NCBI RefSeq assembly: GCF_029714325.1
Contig: NZ_CP121666.1
Location: 682,001-746,000, forward strand
Direction of reading: 5' to 3'
Length of the DNA stretch: 64,000 bases
Source: Bradyrhizobium sp. CB1717
GTDB lineage: Bacteria; Pseudomonadota; Alphaproteobacteria; Rhizobiales; Xanthobacteraceae
Positions 22,906 through 32,083 of this stretch are shown piece by piece (the stretch's first letter is position 1; each line of letters opens with the position of its first letter). A program made the translations under genes and the position numbers. The notes beneath the pieces were generated by a model. That model worked only from the letters and a program-made list of their open reading frames with translations, ran no database searches and was not told where the DNA came from.

Positions 22906-24486
22906 TCACTCCGCCGCCTTGCTTGCGGGCGGCGGGGGCGCGAAGGCGATGCAGCGATTGCGGCCTTCGGCCTTGGCCCGATAGAGCGCTTGATCGGCGG
23001 CGCCCATCAGCGCGTCGATGCCGGACATGCTCGCGGTAGCCTCGGCGATGCCGATGCTCACGGTGAGGCCGAACTGGATCTTCTCGGCAAGGACCTGCGT
23101 GCTCATCACGCGCTTGCGGATGCGTTCGGCGACCGTCCTCGCCCGGGACAGGCTGGTCTCCGGCAAAAGCACGGCGAATTCCTCGCCGCCGAGACGGCCG
23201 ACGATGTCCGATTTGCGCTTGCCGTCGAGACAGGCGGCCGCGACCGCCTTGATCGCGGCGTCGCCCACGCCGTGGCCGTAGCGGTCATTGACCGACTTGA
23301 AGTGGTCGATGTCGAGCATCAGCACCGAGACGGAGCGATAGTAGCGCTGGAAGCGGCTCCATTCCGCCTCGAGGCTCTCGAGGAAGTGGCGGCGGTTGTA
23401 GAGGCCGGTGAGCGGATCGGTCGTGGCGAGCGTCTCCAGCATCGCGGCTTTTTGCGTCAGATCGGTGATGTCGACATAGGTCAGCATGCGCCCGCCATTC
23501 GACATCGTGGTGCAATGAGCCCTGATGCGGCGGCCGTCCGGCGTCTGCAGGTCGCGCACGTGATCGCCGGCCTTGACCTCCTCGACGCGTCGCGCCGGAA
23601 ATCTCGCGAGCTCGCTGTTTGGAAGATTGGGCGCGCTGGCGCGATGCAGGCGCCGCACCAGCGATGAATAGGCCGGCCGGCCCGACGCCTCCTCGTCGCT
23701 CACCTCCCAGAACCGCCGCATCCGCCGGTTCATGAAGGTGGCGTGCAGGTCGGAATCGAGAAGGAGCACGCCGTCCTGGACATTCTCCAGCGCATCCCGC
23801 AGCAGCTTGAGCTCGTCGGAGGCACGCACGATGTCGGTGACGGGCGTATAGGTCAGCATGCGGCCGCCGTCGGGCAATGGCGTGACCTGGACGCGCACGA
23901 CATCGCCATTGGTCCGGCGCAGATCGATCGGGGTCGGATCACCCGCCTCGATCACGCGGACGCGCTCGGCGACCAGGACATCGAGCTCGGGGTCCGGCAC
24001 CTCATAGGCGCCGGTGTCGCGTCCGTGGTGAAGCAGCGTGAGAATGGATGGATTGCTGTCGGCAACCTCGTCGGGCAGGCGCCACATCTGGCGAAACGAC
24101 CGGTTGATCAGGCGCGCCCTGAGGTGGGAGTCGAGCAGCACGATGCCGGTCGGTACATGATCGAGCGCGGCGCGCAGCGCCAGCATCTGGCCGCGCATCA
24201 ACGCGTCGGATGAGCGTTCCCGCTCCTCGTCCGCCGCCCGCTCGCTGCCCGGCTGCTCGAAGGCGACCCCGACCTGGCGGTCTGATCGCCAGACCACGCG
24301 GCAGGCCAGAATCTCGCGCCCCGCAAGCCTGAGCTGGAACCGCTCGGGCACGCCGAGGCCGCTCTCCATCTCGAGCGTCGCGGCCTCCTCGGTCAGCCGG
24401 CGTACGATGCAATCGATCGACGACTGGCCGAAATTGAAGAAGATCTTCCCAGCAAGGAACGTCCGTTCCGAAACCAAGCGGGACAT
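22906..24486 (-). CDS. Diguanylate cyclase with PilZ, PAS and GGDEF domains
   Basis: A cytoplasmic signalling enzyme of 526 residues that makes cyclic di-GMP. Residues ~5-80 look like a PilZ-type domain (RTFLAGKIFFNFGQSSIDCI), followed by two PAS-like sensor units (about 100-220 and 225-345) and a GGDEF domain from about 350. The active-site motif GGEEF is at 433-437, and an inhibitory I-site RKSD at 424-427 lies exactly five residues before it, so product inhibition is expected. There are no membrane segments. The start is MSRLVSERTF at 24486; an earlier in-frame ATG gives a non-family extension. The PAS ligands are unknown. Confidence 0.9.
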   Translation of the reverse strand: MSRLVSERTFLAGKIFFNFGQSSIDCIVRRLTEEAATLEMESGLGVPERFQLRLAGREILACRVVWRSDRQVGVAFEQPGSERAADEERERSSDALMRGQMLALRAALDHVPTGIVLLDSHLRARLINRSFRQMWRLPDEVADSNPSILTLLHHGRDTGAYEVPDPELDVLVAERVRVIEAGDPTPIDLRRTNGDVVRVQVTPLPDGGRMLTYTPVTDIVRASDELKLLRDALENVQDGVLLLDSDLHATFMNRRMRRFWEVSDEEASGRPAYSSLVRRLHRASAPNLPNSELARFPARRVEEVKAGDHVRDLQTPDGRRIRAHCTTMSNGGRMLTYVDITDLTQKAAMLETLATTDPLTGLYNRRHFLESLEAEWSRFQRYYRSVSVLMLDIDHFKSVNDRYGHGVGDAAIKAVAAACLDGKRKSDIVGRLGGEEFAVLLPETSLSRARTVAERIRKRVMSTQVLAEKIQFGLTVSIGIAEATASMSGIDALMGAADQALYRAKAEGRNRCIAFAPPPPASKAAE

Positions 24487-24672
24487 TCGCAGTCTCCGAC
24501 ACCTAACGACGTGAAAGCTGGCGTAGTGTCGCGCAAGGTTCCTTGCGCCGGTGTAACGCAATCGATGTTTTGGGATGAGGATTAACGATTCGTTGACGCC
24601 CGACGCCGGACTGCTGTTCCGGCCGGTCGATCGCGGCCGCTCCGATCTATCGAAAATCCGCTACGACCCCGG

Positions 24673-25578
24673 TCAATTGCGCACCGCATAGAGCGGCGTG
24701 CGCAGCGTCAGCTGGTAGGCTGGCTTCGGCGTCCACGCGATCTGCGCGGTGACACCGAACAGGCGGTTGTCATTGTCGTCCATGCGGTCGAGGTCGAGCC
24801 GCAGGGTCGGCTGCGTGAAAGGCTCCGCCAGCGTTCGGCCGGCGAACTGCGCGCCACCGAACGACTGCATGCCGAGGCGGCCGGTGAATTTCCAGTTGCT
24901 CGGCCATTGATAGTAGCCGCCGGCATAGAGGATGGTGTTTGGCCGGATACTGGCGAACGGGCTGGCGATGGTGGTGTAGGTATATTGCAGGCCGGCCAGC
25001 CAGCCCCGTGTCTCGTCCTCGTCGAGCGCGTAGTCGAATTCCAGGATGTTGTTGAAGGAATTCGTCATGCCCTGCTCGTTCGGCACCGACTGCGTCAGCG
25101 TCGATTGCAGCGTGATGGTCGGGATCTTGCCGCCATTCTGCTGGTAGAGGTCGGCCTGCACCCCGATGTTCCAGCTGGTGATGTCCAGGGACGACCAGCC
25201 GCTGCCGATGTCCACGGTCGAGCCCGACACGCCGCCATAGAGCGAGACGCGGTCGCTGACGTCGATGGTCAGCGGCAGGTCGATGGCGACGGCTTTCGCC
25301 GCCGGCAAGCCGTTCGGCAGCGTGGTGCCCCGTCGTATCGCCAGGGATTCGAATGCGGCCGACAGCGAGGTGGTGCCGAAGCCGAGCCCGAGCGTGCCCG
25401 CCGGGATCGCCGCGTAGCTGGTGCGCAGGTCGAGATAGATGTTGGGCACGGCCGGCTTTGCGGGCTTGTCCTCCTCATCGTCGGCCGCGACCGCGGCGCC
25501 CGCCGGGATCGCCAGACAAAGCAGTCCCGTCGCGGCAGCGCGCAAAACCGGATGACGGGATTGGCTGCGATGGGGCAC
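24673..25578 (-). CDS. Secreted, probably outer-membrane beta-barrel protein of unknown function
   Basis: A protein of ~301 residues with a signal peptide (charged PHRSQSRHP, a hydrophobic LRAAATGLLCLAIPAGA core and an AVAA cleavage site), then an acidic stretch DDEEDKPAKPAVP. The rest alternates polar and hydrophobic residues with many aromatic strand ends (VSLYGGVSG, WNIGVQADLYQQ, TILYAGGYYQWPSNWKFTGR), which suggests a beta barrel. I do not recognise a family. GTG 25578 is the start that places the signal peptide correctly, with only a weak ribosome site. It is divergent from a small Tat-type protein. Confidence 0.65.
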   Translation of the reverse strand: MPHRSQSRHPVLRAAATGLLCLAIPAGAAVAADDEEDKPAKPAVPNIYLDLRTSYAAIPAGTLGLGFGTTSLSAAFESLAIRRGTTLPNGLPAAKAVAIDLPLTIDVSDRVSLYGGVSGSTVDIGSGWSSLDITSWNIGVQADLYQQNGGKIPTITLQSTLTQSVPNEQGMTNSFNNILEFDYALDEDETRGWLAGLQYTYTTIASPFASIRPNTILYAGGYYQWPSNWKFTGRLGMQSFGGAQFAGRTLAEPFTQPTLRLDLDRMDDNDNRLFGVTAQIAWTPKPAYQLTLRTPLYAVRN

Positions 25579-25759
25579 GTGACGATCCGACGCGTGGCGA
25601 TTTGATGGCAAATCCGTTGTTAGATGGAACGTGATCGCTTCCGTGGTCAAGCGGTATCCGCAGACGATGGACGGCGCGGATGTGCGCGGGTACCCTGCCG
25701 TGATCGCACTGACACACTCGCCGGCCAGAGTGCAGGCCGGACAAAGGAGAATGACAGAA

Positions 25760-26008
25760 ATGAACACGTCACGCCGTATCCTGCTCACCGGCCTGGCGGG
25801 GCTCGCTGTTGCTCCGACCGCCGTTGCCGCCGCTGTCCCGTCGGCCGAACCCGCCGACGTGACGGTCGCCGAAGAGCGTTTCGCGCGTACGATCGCAGCC
25901 GCGCATGCGCCCGATATCACCTGCGCGCGACAGGCCGAACGCTACGCGGATGCGCACTGGCCTGAATATGTTGTGGCGGCGAGGGCGGTGCTCGGCGCGC
26001 GCGTGTGA
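25760..26008 (+). CDS. Small exported protein with Tat-like signal
   Basis: An 82-residue protein. The N-terminus MNTSRRILLTGLAGLAVAPT has a twin-arginine followed by a hydrophobic core and an AAA cleavage site, so it may go through the Tat or Sec system. The mature part of ~55 residues is helical (VAEERFARTIAAAHAP) with one cysteine. AAGGAG at 25744-25749 is 10 bases from this ATG, but only 1 base from the ATG at 25751, so the later start is preferred. No family recognised. It ends 10 bp before the convergent esterase. Confidence 0.6.
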   Translation: MNTSRRILLTGLAGLAVAPTAVAAAVPSAEPADVTVAEERFARTIAAAHAPDITCARQAERYADAHWPEYVVAARAVLGARV

Positions 26009-26017
26009 TTCGCGCTC

Positions 26018-26953
26018 TTATTTCTCCACCGCCCGCCGCACCTGCTCGCCGATCTGCGACAGCACGAGCTGCGCCTGTGGCAGGATCGCGCCCATGGCGT
26101 GGAAATTGTGGACCATGCCGTCATGGCAGACGTGCTCGACGGCGACGCCCGCGGTGAGCAGCTTGCGCGCATAGGCATTGCCCTCGTCGCGCATCGGGTC
26201 GAACTCGGCGGTGTGGATGATCGCCGTCGGCAGGCCCGCGAGCCTGCTCGCGCGGAGCGGCGAGATGCGTGGATCGGCAGCATCGAAACCCTCGGGCAGA
26301 TAGTCGGCGAGATCGGCTTCGATCGTGACGCGATCGATCAGATGGCCTTCGGCGAACTCCTCGCGCGAGGGCGAGGTCTCCTCGAAATCCAGCACCGGGC
26401 AGATCAGGCATTGCGCCACGATGGAGAGGCCGGCGTTTTGCAAAGCCTCCTGGCACACGATCGCCGCCAATGTAGCGCCGGCGGAATCGCCGCCGACCAC
26501 CAGTCGCTCGGCATCGATGCCGAGCGAGGGCGCCTCGCGCGCGACCCATTCGGTCGCGGCGATTGCATCGTCCACGGCCGCGGGAAATTTGTGCTCGGGC
26601 GCAAGCCGGTAGTCGACCGAGACCAGGCGGCATCCGGTCGCGTGCGCCAGCGCCGCGGCGATGCGGTCATGCGTGGCGATGCTGCCGGCGACGAGGCCGC
26701 CACCATGGAAGAACACGAAGCCCGGCGGGCGCTCGCCGGCAGAAGCGGGCGAATAGAGCCGGTAGGGGATTTCTCCGCCGGGGCCGGGCAGCATGCCGTC
26801 GGACGCGGTCACGTCAGGCGCATCAGCGCGTGCGAACTGCATCAGCTTTGCCAGCGATTGCCGTCGTGCCTCCACACTCGGCCGGCTCCGCGCTTGCGGC
26901 CCGGCCGCGGCCATCATGGTCAACAAACGCTTTGCGAGCGGGTCGAGCGGCAT
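26018..26953 (-). CDS. Alpha/beta hydrolase, hormone-sensitive-lipase family esterase
   Basis: A cytoplasmic carboxylesterase of 311 residues. The oxyanion-hole motif HGGG is at 83-86 (FVFFHGGGLVAGS), the nucleophile Ser157 in VGGDSAGATLA, Asp in HTAEFDPMRDEG and His in GMVHNFHAMG. This is the family IV esterase signature; members hydrolyse short-chain acyl esters. The physiological substrate is unknown. It stands alone, with the aminotransferase gene divergent 116 bp upstream. Confidence 0.9.
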   Translation of the reverse strand: MPLDPLAKRLLTMMAAAGPQARSRPSVEARRQSLAKLMQFARADAPDVTASDGMLPGPGGEIPYRLYSPASAGERPPGFVFFHGGGLVAGSIATHDRIAAALAHATGCRLVSVDYRLAPEHKFPAAVDDAIAATEWVAREAPSLGIDAERLVVGGDSAGATLAAIVCQEALQNAGLSIVAQCLICPVLDFEETSPSREEFAEGHLIDRVTIEADLADYLPEGFDAADPRISPLRASRLAGLPTAIIHTAEFDPMRDEGNAYARKLLTAGVAVEHVCHDGMVHNFHAMGAILPQAQLVLSQIGEQVRRAVEK

Positions 26954-27069
26954 GCTGCTTCCTTCTCCCTTATGGGAAAAGGTAGCCTACCTCTTCTGCG
27001 CAGGGAATCATTTAGAAGTTCCACCAATAGTGGCGCTATAGTGCGGCATCGTGCCAAGGGAGGCCGGTC

Positions 27070-27957
27070 ATGGCCGAGATCAAGAAGACAATCGAATATT
27101 CACCGAGCTGGACCTTCTTCGAGGGTAAATGGCATGACGGCAACGTGCCGATCATGGGGCCGCGCACGCATGCGGCCTGGCTCGGCTCGGTCGTGTTCGA
27201 CGGCGCCCGTGCGTTCGAAGGCGTCGCGCCCGATCTCGACCTTCACATGGCCCGCACCAATCAATCCGCGATCAGCTTCGGCCTGAAGCCGGTGGTCGAT
27301 GCCGGCACCTGGCTCGCGCTCGCAAACGAAGGCATCGCGCGTTTCGCCGCGAATGCCGAACTCTATATCCGTCCGATGTACTGGGCGCAGAGCGGGCTCG
27401 GCGGCGGCGTGCTGTTCGATCCTGAGTCCACCAACTGGTGTCTGAGCATCTACGAGGCGCCGATACCGAAACCCGTCGGCAACGCGATCACGCTGTCGCC
27501 GTTCCGCAGGCCGACGACCGAATGCGCGCCGGTCGAAGCGAAGGCGGCCTGCCTCTATCCGAACAATTCGCGCGCACTCGCCGAAGCGGCCTCGCGCGGC
27601 TTCCAGAACGCGCTGATGCTGGACATGCTCGGCAATGTTGCCGAGTTCGGCAATTCCAACGTGTTCATGGCCAAGGACGGCGTGGTGTTCACGCCGGTGC
27701 CGAACGGCACCTTCCTCAACGGCATCACGCGCCAGCGTGTCATCAGCCTGCTTCGCGGCGATGGCGTCACCGTGGTCGAGAAGACGCTGCGCTATGCCGA
27801 CTTCCTCGCCGCCGACGAGATTTTTTCATCGGGCAATTTCGCCAAGGTCGCCCCGGTGATCCGCATCGACGAACGCGAGCTGAAGCCCGGACCGTTCTAC
27901 ACCAAGGCGCGAAAGCTCTATTGGGACTTTGCGCATGCGGTGAAGTTGGCGGCGTAG
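27070..27957 (+). CDS. Branched-chain amino acid aminotransferase (class IV PLP)
   Basis: Transfers the amino group between branched-chain amino acids and 2-oxoglutarate, or a related substrate. It is 295 residues with the fold-type IV lysine K158 in VEAKAACLYPNNSRAL, the phosphate loop NVFMAKDG with GNVAEFGNSN, and the C-terminal ADEIFSSGNFAKVAPV. The last part differs from the common IlvE signature GTAA, since SSGN replaces the usual GTA, so specificity may be shifted. It has no operon partner. Whether it is the main IlvE of the cell cannot be judged here. Confidence 0.82.
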   Translation: MAEIKKTIEYSPSWTFFEGKWHDGNVPIMGPRTHAAWLGSVVFDGARAFEGVAPDLDLHMARTNQSAISFGLKPVVDAGTWLALANEGIARFAANAELYIRPMYWAQSGLGGGVLFDPESTNWCLSIYEAPIPKPVGNAITLSPFRRPTTECAPVEAKAACLYPNNSRALAEAASRGFQNALMLDMLGNVAEFGNSNVFMAKDGVVFTPVPNGTFLNGITRQRVISLLRGDGVTVVEKTLRYADFLAADEIFSSGNFAKVAPVIRIDERELKPGPFYTKARKLYWDFAHAVKLAA

Positions 27958-28015
27958 GTCTCGCTGCTTCCGCGTACTCCGTCATTGCGAGCGCTTTCGC
28001 GCCACTCACTCCGTG

Positions 28016-28118
28016 GTCATCGCCCGGCTTGACCGGGCGATCCAGTATTCCAGAGACGGCCGTGATTGAATCGAGAAGCCGCAGCGTACTGGATGCCCCG
28101 GTCAAGCCGGGGCACGAC
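28016..28118. repeat. 103-bp dispersed inverted repeat (family B), copy 1
   Basis: Starts GTCATCGCCCGGCTTGACCG and ends CCCCGGTCAAGCCGGGGCAC plus GAC, so each end is itself a small hairpin and the ends are inverted copies of each other. A 103-bp partner lies at 56490-56592 in the opposite orientation and matches along its whole length. It fills most of the gap between the convergent aminotransferase and methyltransferase genes. Confidence 0.8.
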
Positions 28119-28127
28119 AGCTCCATT

Positions 28128-28745
28128 TTAGCCGCGCCGCCGAAACCGGCTGAACTGAAACGCCTGCGTCGAATCCCACGGCGTGTGGTGCGTCTCGCTC
28201 CGCGTCTCGACCAGCTCGAACGCCGGTCCGAGCTCAGCCGCAAGGCTGGCGCTGTCATGGCGCTGCACCGGCAGGCCGCTGCATTTCTCCGGACCGTCGG
28301 GTGCGAACGTGGCGATGATGACTTGTCCCCCGGAGCTAACCGCCGATCGCAGGCGCTCGACGTACGCCGCTCTGTCATCGGGATCGGTCAGGAAGTGAAA
28401 CGCGGCGCGATCGTGCCAGACATCGTAGGTCCTCGCCGGCCGCCATGTCGTGGCGTCGGCGACGATCCAATCGACCGTTGCAGCGGCCTTGCCGATTCGC
28501 TTCTTCGCCACGTCGAGCGCGTTGGCGGAGAGGTCCAGCACGGCAAGACGGCGGTATCCCTCCTGCAGCAGCGCGTCGACCAGCCGCGATGCGCCTCCGC
28601 CGATATCGATGATGGCCGCGTCATGATCGGAGTTGGCTGCGCGAATCATCGCGAGCGAGGTTGCCGGGCTGTCCTGATACCAGCTGACCTCGGCCTCGCC
28701 CTTGGTGGCGTAGACGTTGTCCCAGTGCGTGGTGCGGTCGGACAT
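28128..28745 (-). CDS. Class I SAM-dependent methyltransferase
   Basis: A 205-residue methyltransferase with the N-terminal signature THWDNVYATKGEAEVSWYQD, the SAM loop IIDIGGGASRLVDALL (motif I) and the motif II acid VLDLSANALDVA. A later DATTWRPARTYDVWHDRAAF fits the TehB/thiol-methyltransferase-like group. Substrate is unknown. The start MSDRTTHWDN at 28745 removes 28 upstream codons that do not fit the family. Neighbours give no clue: a repeat on one side and phaR, same strand, 111 bp upstream. Confidence 0.83.
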   Translation of the reverse strand: MSDRTTHWDNVYATKGEAEVSWYQDSPATSLAMIRAANSDHDAAIIDIGGGASRLVDALLQEGYRRLAVLDLSANALDVAKKRIGKAAATVDWIVADATTWRPARTYDVWHDRAAFHFLTDPDDRAAYVERLRSAVSSGGQVIIATFAPDGPEKCSGLPVQRHDSASLAAELGPAFELVETRSETHHTPWDSTQAFQFSRFRRRG

Positions 28746-28856
28746 GGCGTGCTCCGGCCTTGGCCGGGGGACGGCAGCGCGTAAGCGGCGCCTGCCGGGA
28801 TCAACTGGCAATTCGCGCGTCCGCCACATGCGGACGCGCCGGCACGAACGAAGAAC

Positions 28857-29447
28857 CTACTCGTCCTTCTTCGACATCCGCTCGAGACGCTCCTGCATTT
28901 CCTTCATCTGCTGGCGCAGGTCGTCGATGTTGCTGTCCTTCGGTGCCTCGGCGCTTGCATCGGGCTCCGGCTCGGGGCTCGCCGCCGGGCGGGGCGCGGC
29001 GAACGGCTTGAACATCGAGAAGGTCTGCTGGAACAGCTCCATGTTGCGACGGACCTGCTCCTCCAGCGGCGCAAACGGCGTGCCGGACAGCGTGTTGGAG
29101 ATCTGCTTGCGGAACTTCTCCTGCTCCTGGGTCAGCGTCGCGATCGACTGCTCCAGATATTTCGGCACCACCATCTGCATGCTGTCGCCGTAGAAGCGGA
29201 TCAGCTGGCGCAGGAAGGTGGTTGGCAAGAGGTTCTGGCCGGCCTTGTTCTCCTGTTCGAAGATGATCTGGGCCAGCACGGAGCGGGTGATGTCGTCGCC
29301 GGTCTTGGCGTCGTAGACCAGGAAATCTTCGCCATCCTTGACCATGGCGGCGAGGTCTTCCAGCGTCACGTAAGTACTCGTTCCGGTGTTATAGAGCCGG
29401 CGGTTCGCGTATTTCTTGATCGTGGTCGGTTGGTCTGATTTCGCCAT
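28857..29447 (-). CDS. phaR: Polyhydroxyalkanoate synthesis regulator PhaR
   Basis: A 196-residue repressor that binds both DNA and PHA polymer, and so links phasin and PHA gene expression to granule formation. The N-terminal PHB_acc_N domain is clear (IKKYANRRLYNTGTSTYVTL), followed by PHB_acc (VLAQIIFEQENK, LLPTTFLRQLIRFYGDSMQ). The C-terminus is proline/acid-rich and ends in a short coiled coil (LRQQMKEMQERLERM). It is divergent from phaA-phaB, the usual position for its targets. It probably also regulates itself. Confidence 0.95.
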   Translation of the reverse strand: MAKSDQPTTIKKYANRRLYNTGTSTYVTLEDLAAMVKDGEDFLVYDAKTGDDITRSVLAQIIFEQENKAGQNLLPTTFLRQLIRFYGDSMQMVVPKYLEQSIATLTQEQEKFRKQISNTLSGTPFAPLEEQVRRNMELFQQTFSMFKPFAAPRPAASPEPEPDASAEAPKDSNIDDLRQQMKEMQERLERMSKKDE

Positions 29448-29763
29448 GGGCTCTCACTTGCAAAAACGCTGAGAACGGGAACCCGGCGGGCTATGCCGCA
29501 GGGCGGGAAGAGTACGCAACGCAACAAAATAAGCATTTTCAAAGGGGTCACGCTACCGTTTTGTGCGCCACGGTTAATCGGGCAGCAAAAACGTGCTTGC
29601 GAAAGCGCCAAGAACGCTATTTTGAATGCGCTGCGGCATGAATTCGGTCCCCCGCCGATTGACATGCCTCAACGACGTTAACAGGATGGCTGACGAGACT
29701 GGCGAGCGCTTTTCCGGCCCCGCCTGCCCCCTTACAAGAACCTCAAGCCCCAGGAGATGCCCC
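29448..29763. promoter_or_regulatory. Divergent phaR/phaA control region
   Basis: A 316-bp gap between divergent PHA genes. A TTGACA hexamer at 29659-29664 could be the -35 box for phaA, with a poor -10 (CAGGAT, 29682-29687) after 17 bp. Several TGC/GCA-rich motifs (near 29560 and 29628-29637) could be PhaR sites, but I cannot confirm them. No small gene is evident. Confidence 0.35.
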
Positions 29764-30942
29764 ATGTCAGACGATGTCGTCATCGTCAGCGCCGCCCGCA
29801 CCCCGGTCGGAAGCTTCAACGGAGCCTTCGCGACCCTTCCCGCCCATGACCTCGGCGCCGTCGCCATCAAGGCCGCGCTTGAGCGCGGTGGTATCGAGCC
29901 CGGCCGCGTTTCGGAAGTCATCATGGGTCAGATCCTGACCGCGGCCCAGGGTCAGAACCCGGCCCGCCAGGCTTCGATCGCCGCCGGCATTCCGGTGGAA
30001 AGCCCGGCCTGGGGCGTCAACCAGCTCTGCGGCTCGGGCCTGCGCACGGTGGCGCTCGGCTACCAGGCGCTGCTCAATGGCGATTCCGAGATCGTGGTCG
30101 CCGGCGGCCAGGAATCCATGAGCATGGCTCCGCACGCTCAATACCTGCGTGGCGGCGTCAAGATGGGCGCGCTCGAGTTCGTCGACACCATGATCAAGGA
30201 CGGCCTGTGGGATGCCTTCAACGGCTACCACATGGGCAACACCGCCGAGAACGTCGCGCGGCAGTGGCAGATTACCCGCGCCCAGCAGGACGAGTTCGCG
30301 GTCGCCTCGCAGCAGAAGGCCGAAGCGGCTCAGAAGGCCGGCAAGTTCAACGACGAGATCGTCCCCGTCACCATCAAGACCCGCAAGGGTGACGTGGTCG
30401 TCAGCGCCGACGAATACCCGCGGCATGGCGCCACGCTCGATGCGATGGCCAAGCTCCGTCCCGCCTTCGAGAAGGACGGCACGGTCACCGCGGGCTCGGC
30501 CTCGGGCATCAATGACGGCGCTGCCGCCGTGGTGCTGATGACGGCGAAGCAGGCCGCCAAGGAAGGCAAGAAGCCGCTCGCGCGCATCGTGTCCTGGGCG
30601 CAGGCCGGCGTCGATCCGAAGATCATGGGCTCGGGCCCGATCCCGGCCTCGCGTGCGGCGCTGAAGAAGGCCGGCTGGAACGTCGGCGATCTCGATCTGA
30701 TCGAGGCCAACGAGGCCTTCGCGGCGCAGGCCTGCGCCGTCAACAAGGACCTCGGCTGGGACACCTCGAAGGTCAACGTCAATGGCGGCGCGATCGCGAT
30801 CGGCCATCCGGTCGGTGCCTCCGGCGCGCGCGTGCTGGTGACGCTGCTGCACGAGATGCAGAAGCGCGATTCGAAGAAGGGCCTCGCCACGCTGTGCATC
30901 GGCGGCGGCATGGGTATCGCGATGTGTCTGGCGCGCGACTGA
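29764..30942 (+). CDS. phaA: Acetyl-CoA acetyltransferase (beta-ketothiolase)
   Basis: Condenses two acetyl-CoA to acetoacetyl-CoA, the first step of polyhydroxybutyrate synthesis. The 392-residue thiolase keeps the acyl-enzyme Cys89 ([11 protein letters not shown]), the active His in [11 protein letters not shown] (about 348) and the base Cys378 ([10 protein letters not shown]). I start at ATG 29764 with AGGAG upstream; the open frame begins 46 codons earlier with no family match. phaB follows after a 250-bp gap that contains a strong terminator, so phaB probably needs its own promoter or read-through. The divergent phaR points to the PHA role. Confidence 0.96.
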   Translation: MSDDVVIVSAARTPVGSFNGAFATLPAHDLGAVAIKAALERGGIEPGRVSEVIMGQILTAAQGQNPARQASIAAGIPVESPAWGVNQLCGSGLRTVALGYQALLNGDSEIVVAGGQESMSMAPHAQYLRGGVKMGALEFVDTMIKDGLWDAFNGYHMGNTAENVARQWQITRAQQDEFAVASQQKAEAAQKAGKFNDEIVPVTIKTRKGDVVVSADEYPRHGATLDAMAKLRPAFEKDGTVTAGSASGINDGAAAVVLMTAKQAAKEGKKPLARIVSWAQAGVDPKIMGSGPIPASRAALKKAGWNVGDLDLIEANEAFAAQACAVNKDLGWDTSKVNVNGGAIAIGHPVGASGARVLVTLLHEMQKRDSKKGLATLCIGGGMGIAMCLARD

Positions 30943-31064
30943 AAGCCGCTGACGTGAAGCTGACGCGTGCGCCGCACACCTGATTGAGTGCGTTGCACGC
31001 GACTAAAAAGGCGGCGGTTGCAAATCAAATATTCTTCGCAACCGCGCAGGCCTCGACTAAAGAG

Positions 31065-31093
31065 AAACGCCCGGCTCCGCCGGGCGTTTTGTT
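31065..31093 (+). terminator. Rho-independent terminator after phaA
   Basis: A 10-bp perfect stem AAACGCCCGG / CCGGGCGTTT with loop CTCCG (31065-31089) continues into TTTTGTT. It lies 120 bp past the phaA stop and about 100 bp before phaB, and should separate or attenuate the two genes. Confidence 0.85.
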
Positions 31094-31192
31094 CTTGATG
31101 TCCGTCAAACGTCCCGCATAATCCGTAGCTAAAAACGATCACTCAAAAGCGTCCGAAGAGTCCAAGGAAGAGTCCAAGGGAAGGAATACGAT

Positions 31193-31918
31193 ATGGCACG
31201 TGTTGCACTGGTGACGGGTGGTACGCGGGGCATCGGAGCTGCGATCAGCAAGGCGCTGAAGGCGGCCGGCTACAAGGTCGCGGCAAGCTATGCCGGCAAC
31301 GATGCGGCGGCGGAGAAGTTCAAGGCCGAGACCGGCATCGCCGTCTACAAATGGGACGTCAGCAATTTCGACGCCTGCGCCGAAGGCGTGAAGAAGGTCG
31401 AGGCCGAGGTCGGCCCGGTCGACGTGCTCGTCAACAATGCCGGCATCACCAAGGACGGGGCCTTCCACAAGATGAGCCTCGAGCAATGGAATGCCGTGAT
31501 CGGCACCAATCTCGGCTCGCTGTTCAACATGACGCGCCAGGTGATCGAAGGCATGCGCGGGCGCAAGTTCGGCCGCATCATCAACATCTCATCGATCAAC
31601 GGCCAGAAGGGCCAGTTCGGCCAGGTGAACTATTCCGCGGCCAAAGCCGGCGAGATCGGCTTCACCAAGGCCCTGGCGATCGAGAACGCCAAGGGCGGCG
31701 TCACCGTGAACGCGATCTGCCCGGGCTACATCAACACCGAGATGGTGCAGGCGGTGCCGAAGGACGTGCTGGAAAAGTCCATCCTGCCGCTGATCCCGAT
31801 CGGCCGCCTCGGCGAGCCCGAGGAGATCGCGCGCGCGGTCGTGTTCCTCGCCGCCGATGAGGCCGGCGCCATCACCGGCTCGACGCTGACGGTCAACGGC
31901 GGCCAGTACATGGTGTGA
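31193..31918 (+). CDS. phaB: Acetoacetyl-CoA reductase
   Basis: Reduces acetoacetyl-CoA to (R)-3-hydroxybutyryl-CoA with NADPH, the second step of PHB synthesis. It is a short-chain dehydrogenase of 241 residues: cofactor loop TGGTRGIG (8-15), NNAG (81-84), catalytic Ser near 138-140 (NISSINGQKG), and Tyr147 and Lys151 (VNYSAAKAG). The closing GSTLTVNGGQYM is characteristic of PhaB/FabG. Position after phaA supports PhaB over FabG. The PHA synthase phaC is not within the window. Confidence 0.95.
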   Translation: MARVALVTGGTRGIGAAISKALKAAGYKVAASYAGNDAAAEKFKAETGIAVYKWDVSNFDACAEGVKKVEAEVGPVDVLVNNAGITKDGAFHKMSLEQWNAVIGTNLGSLFNMTRQVIEGMRGRKFGRIINISSINGQKGQFGQVNYSAAKAGEIGFTKALAIENAKGGVTVNAICPGYINTEMVQAVPKDVLEKSILPLIPIGRLGEPEEIARAVVFLAADEAGAITGSTLTVNGGQYMV

Positions 31919-31957
31919 TGCGATCGCATCACGTCCGATCATATAGGTGACTTCGTC

Positions 31958-32070
31958 ATGCCCGGGCTTGTCCCGGGCATCATGCCCTGTCATTCCGGGG
32001 CGCCGCGACTGCGGCGAACCCGGAATCTCGAGGTTCCGGGTCTGGCGCTGCCGCGCCATCCCGGAACGAC
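31958..32070. repeat. Hairpin plus dispersed repeat (CATTCCGGGG family D), copy 1
   Basis: 31958-31980 is a 9-bp perfect hairpin, ATGCCCGGG / CCCGGGCAT, just after phaB, and may serve as its terminator. 31989-32070 starts GTCATTCCGGGGCGCCGCGA and ends CATCCCGGAACGAC, with inverted ends and internal hairpins. A related element lies at 32956-33080, so the exporter gene between them is framed by the same repeat family. Confidence 0.65.
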
Positions 32071-32083
32071 GAGGCTTTCTGCA

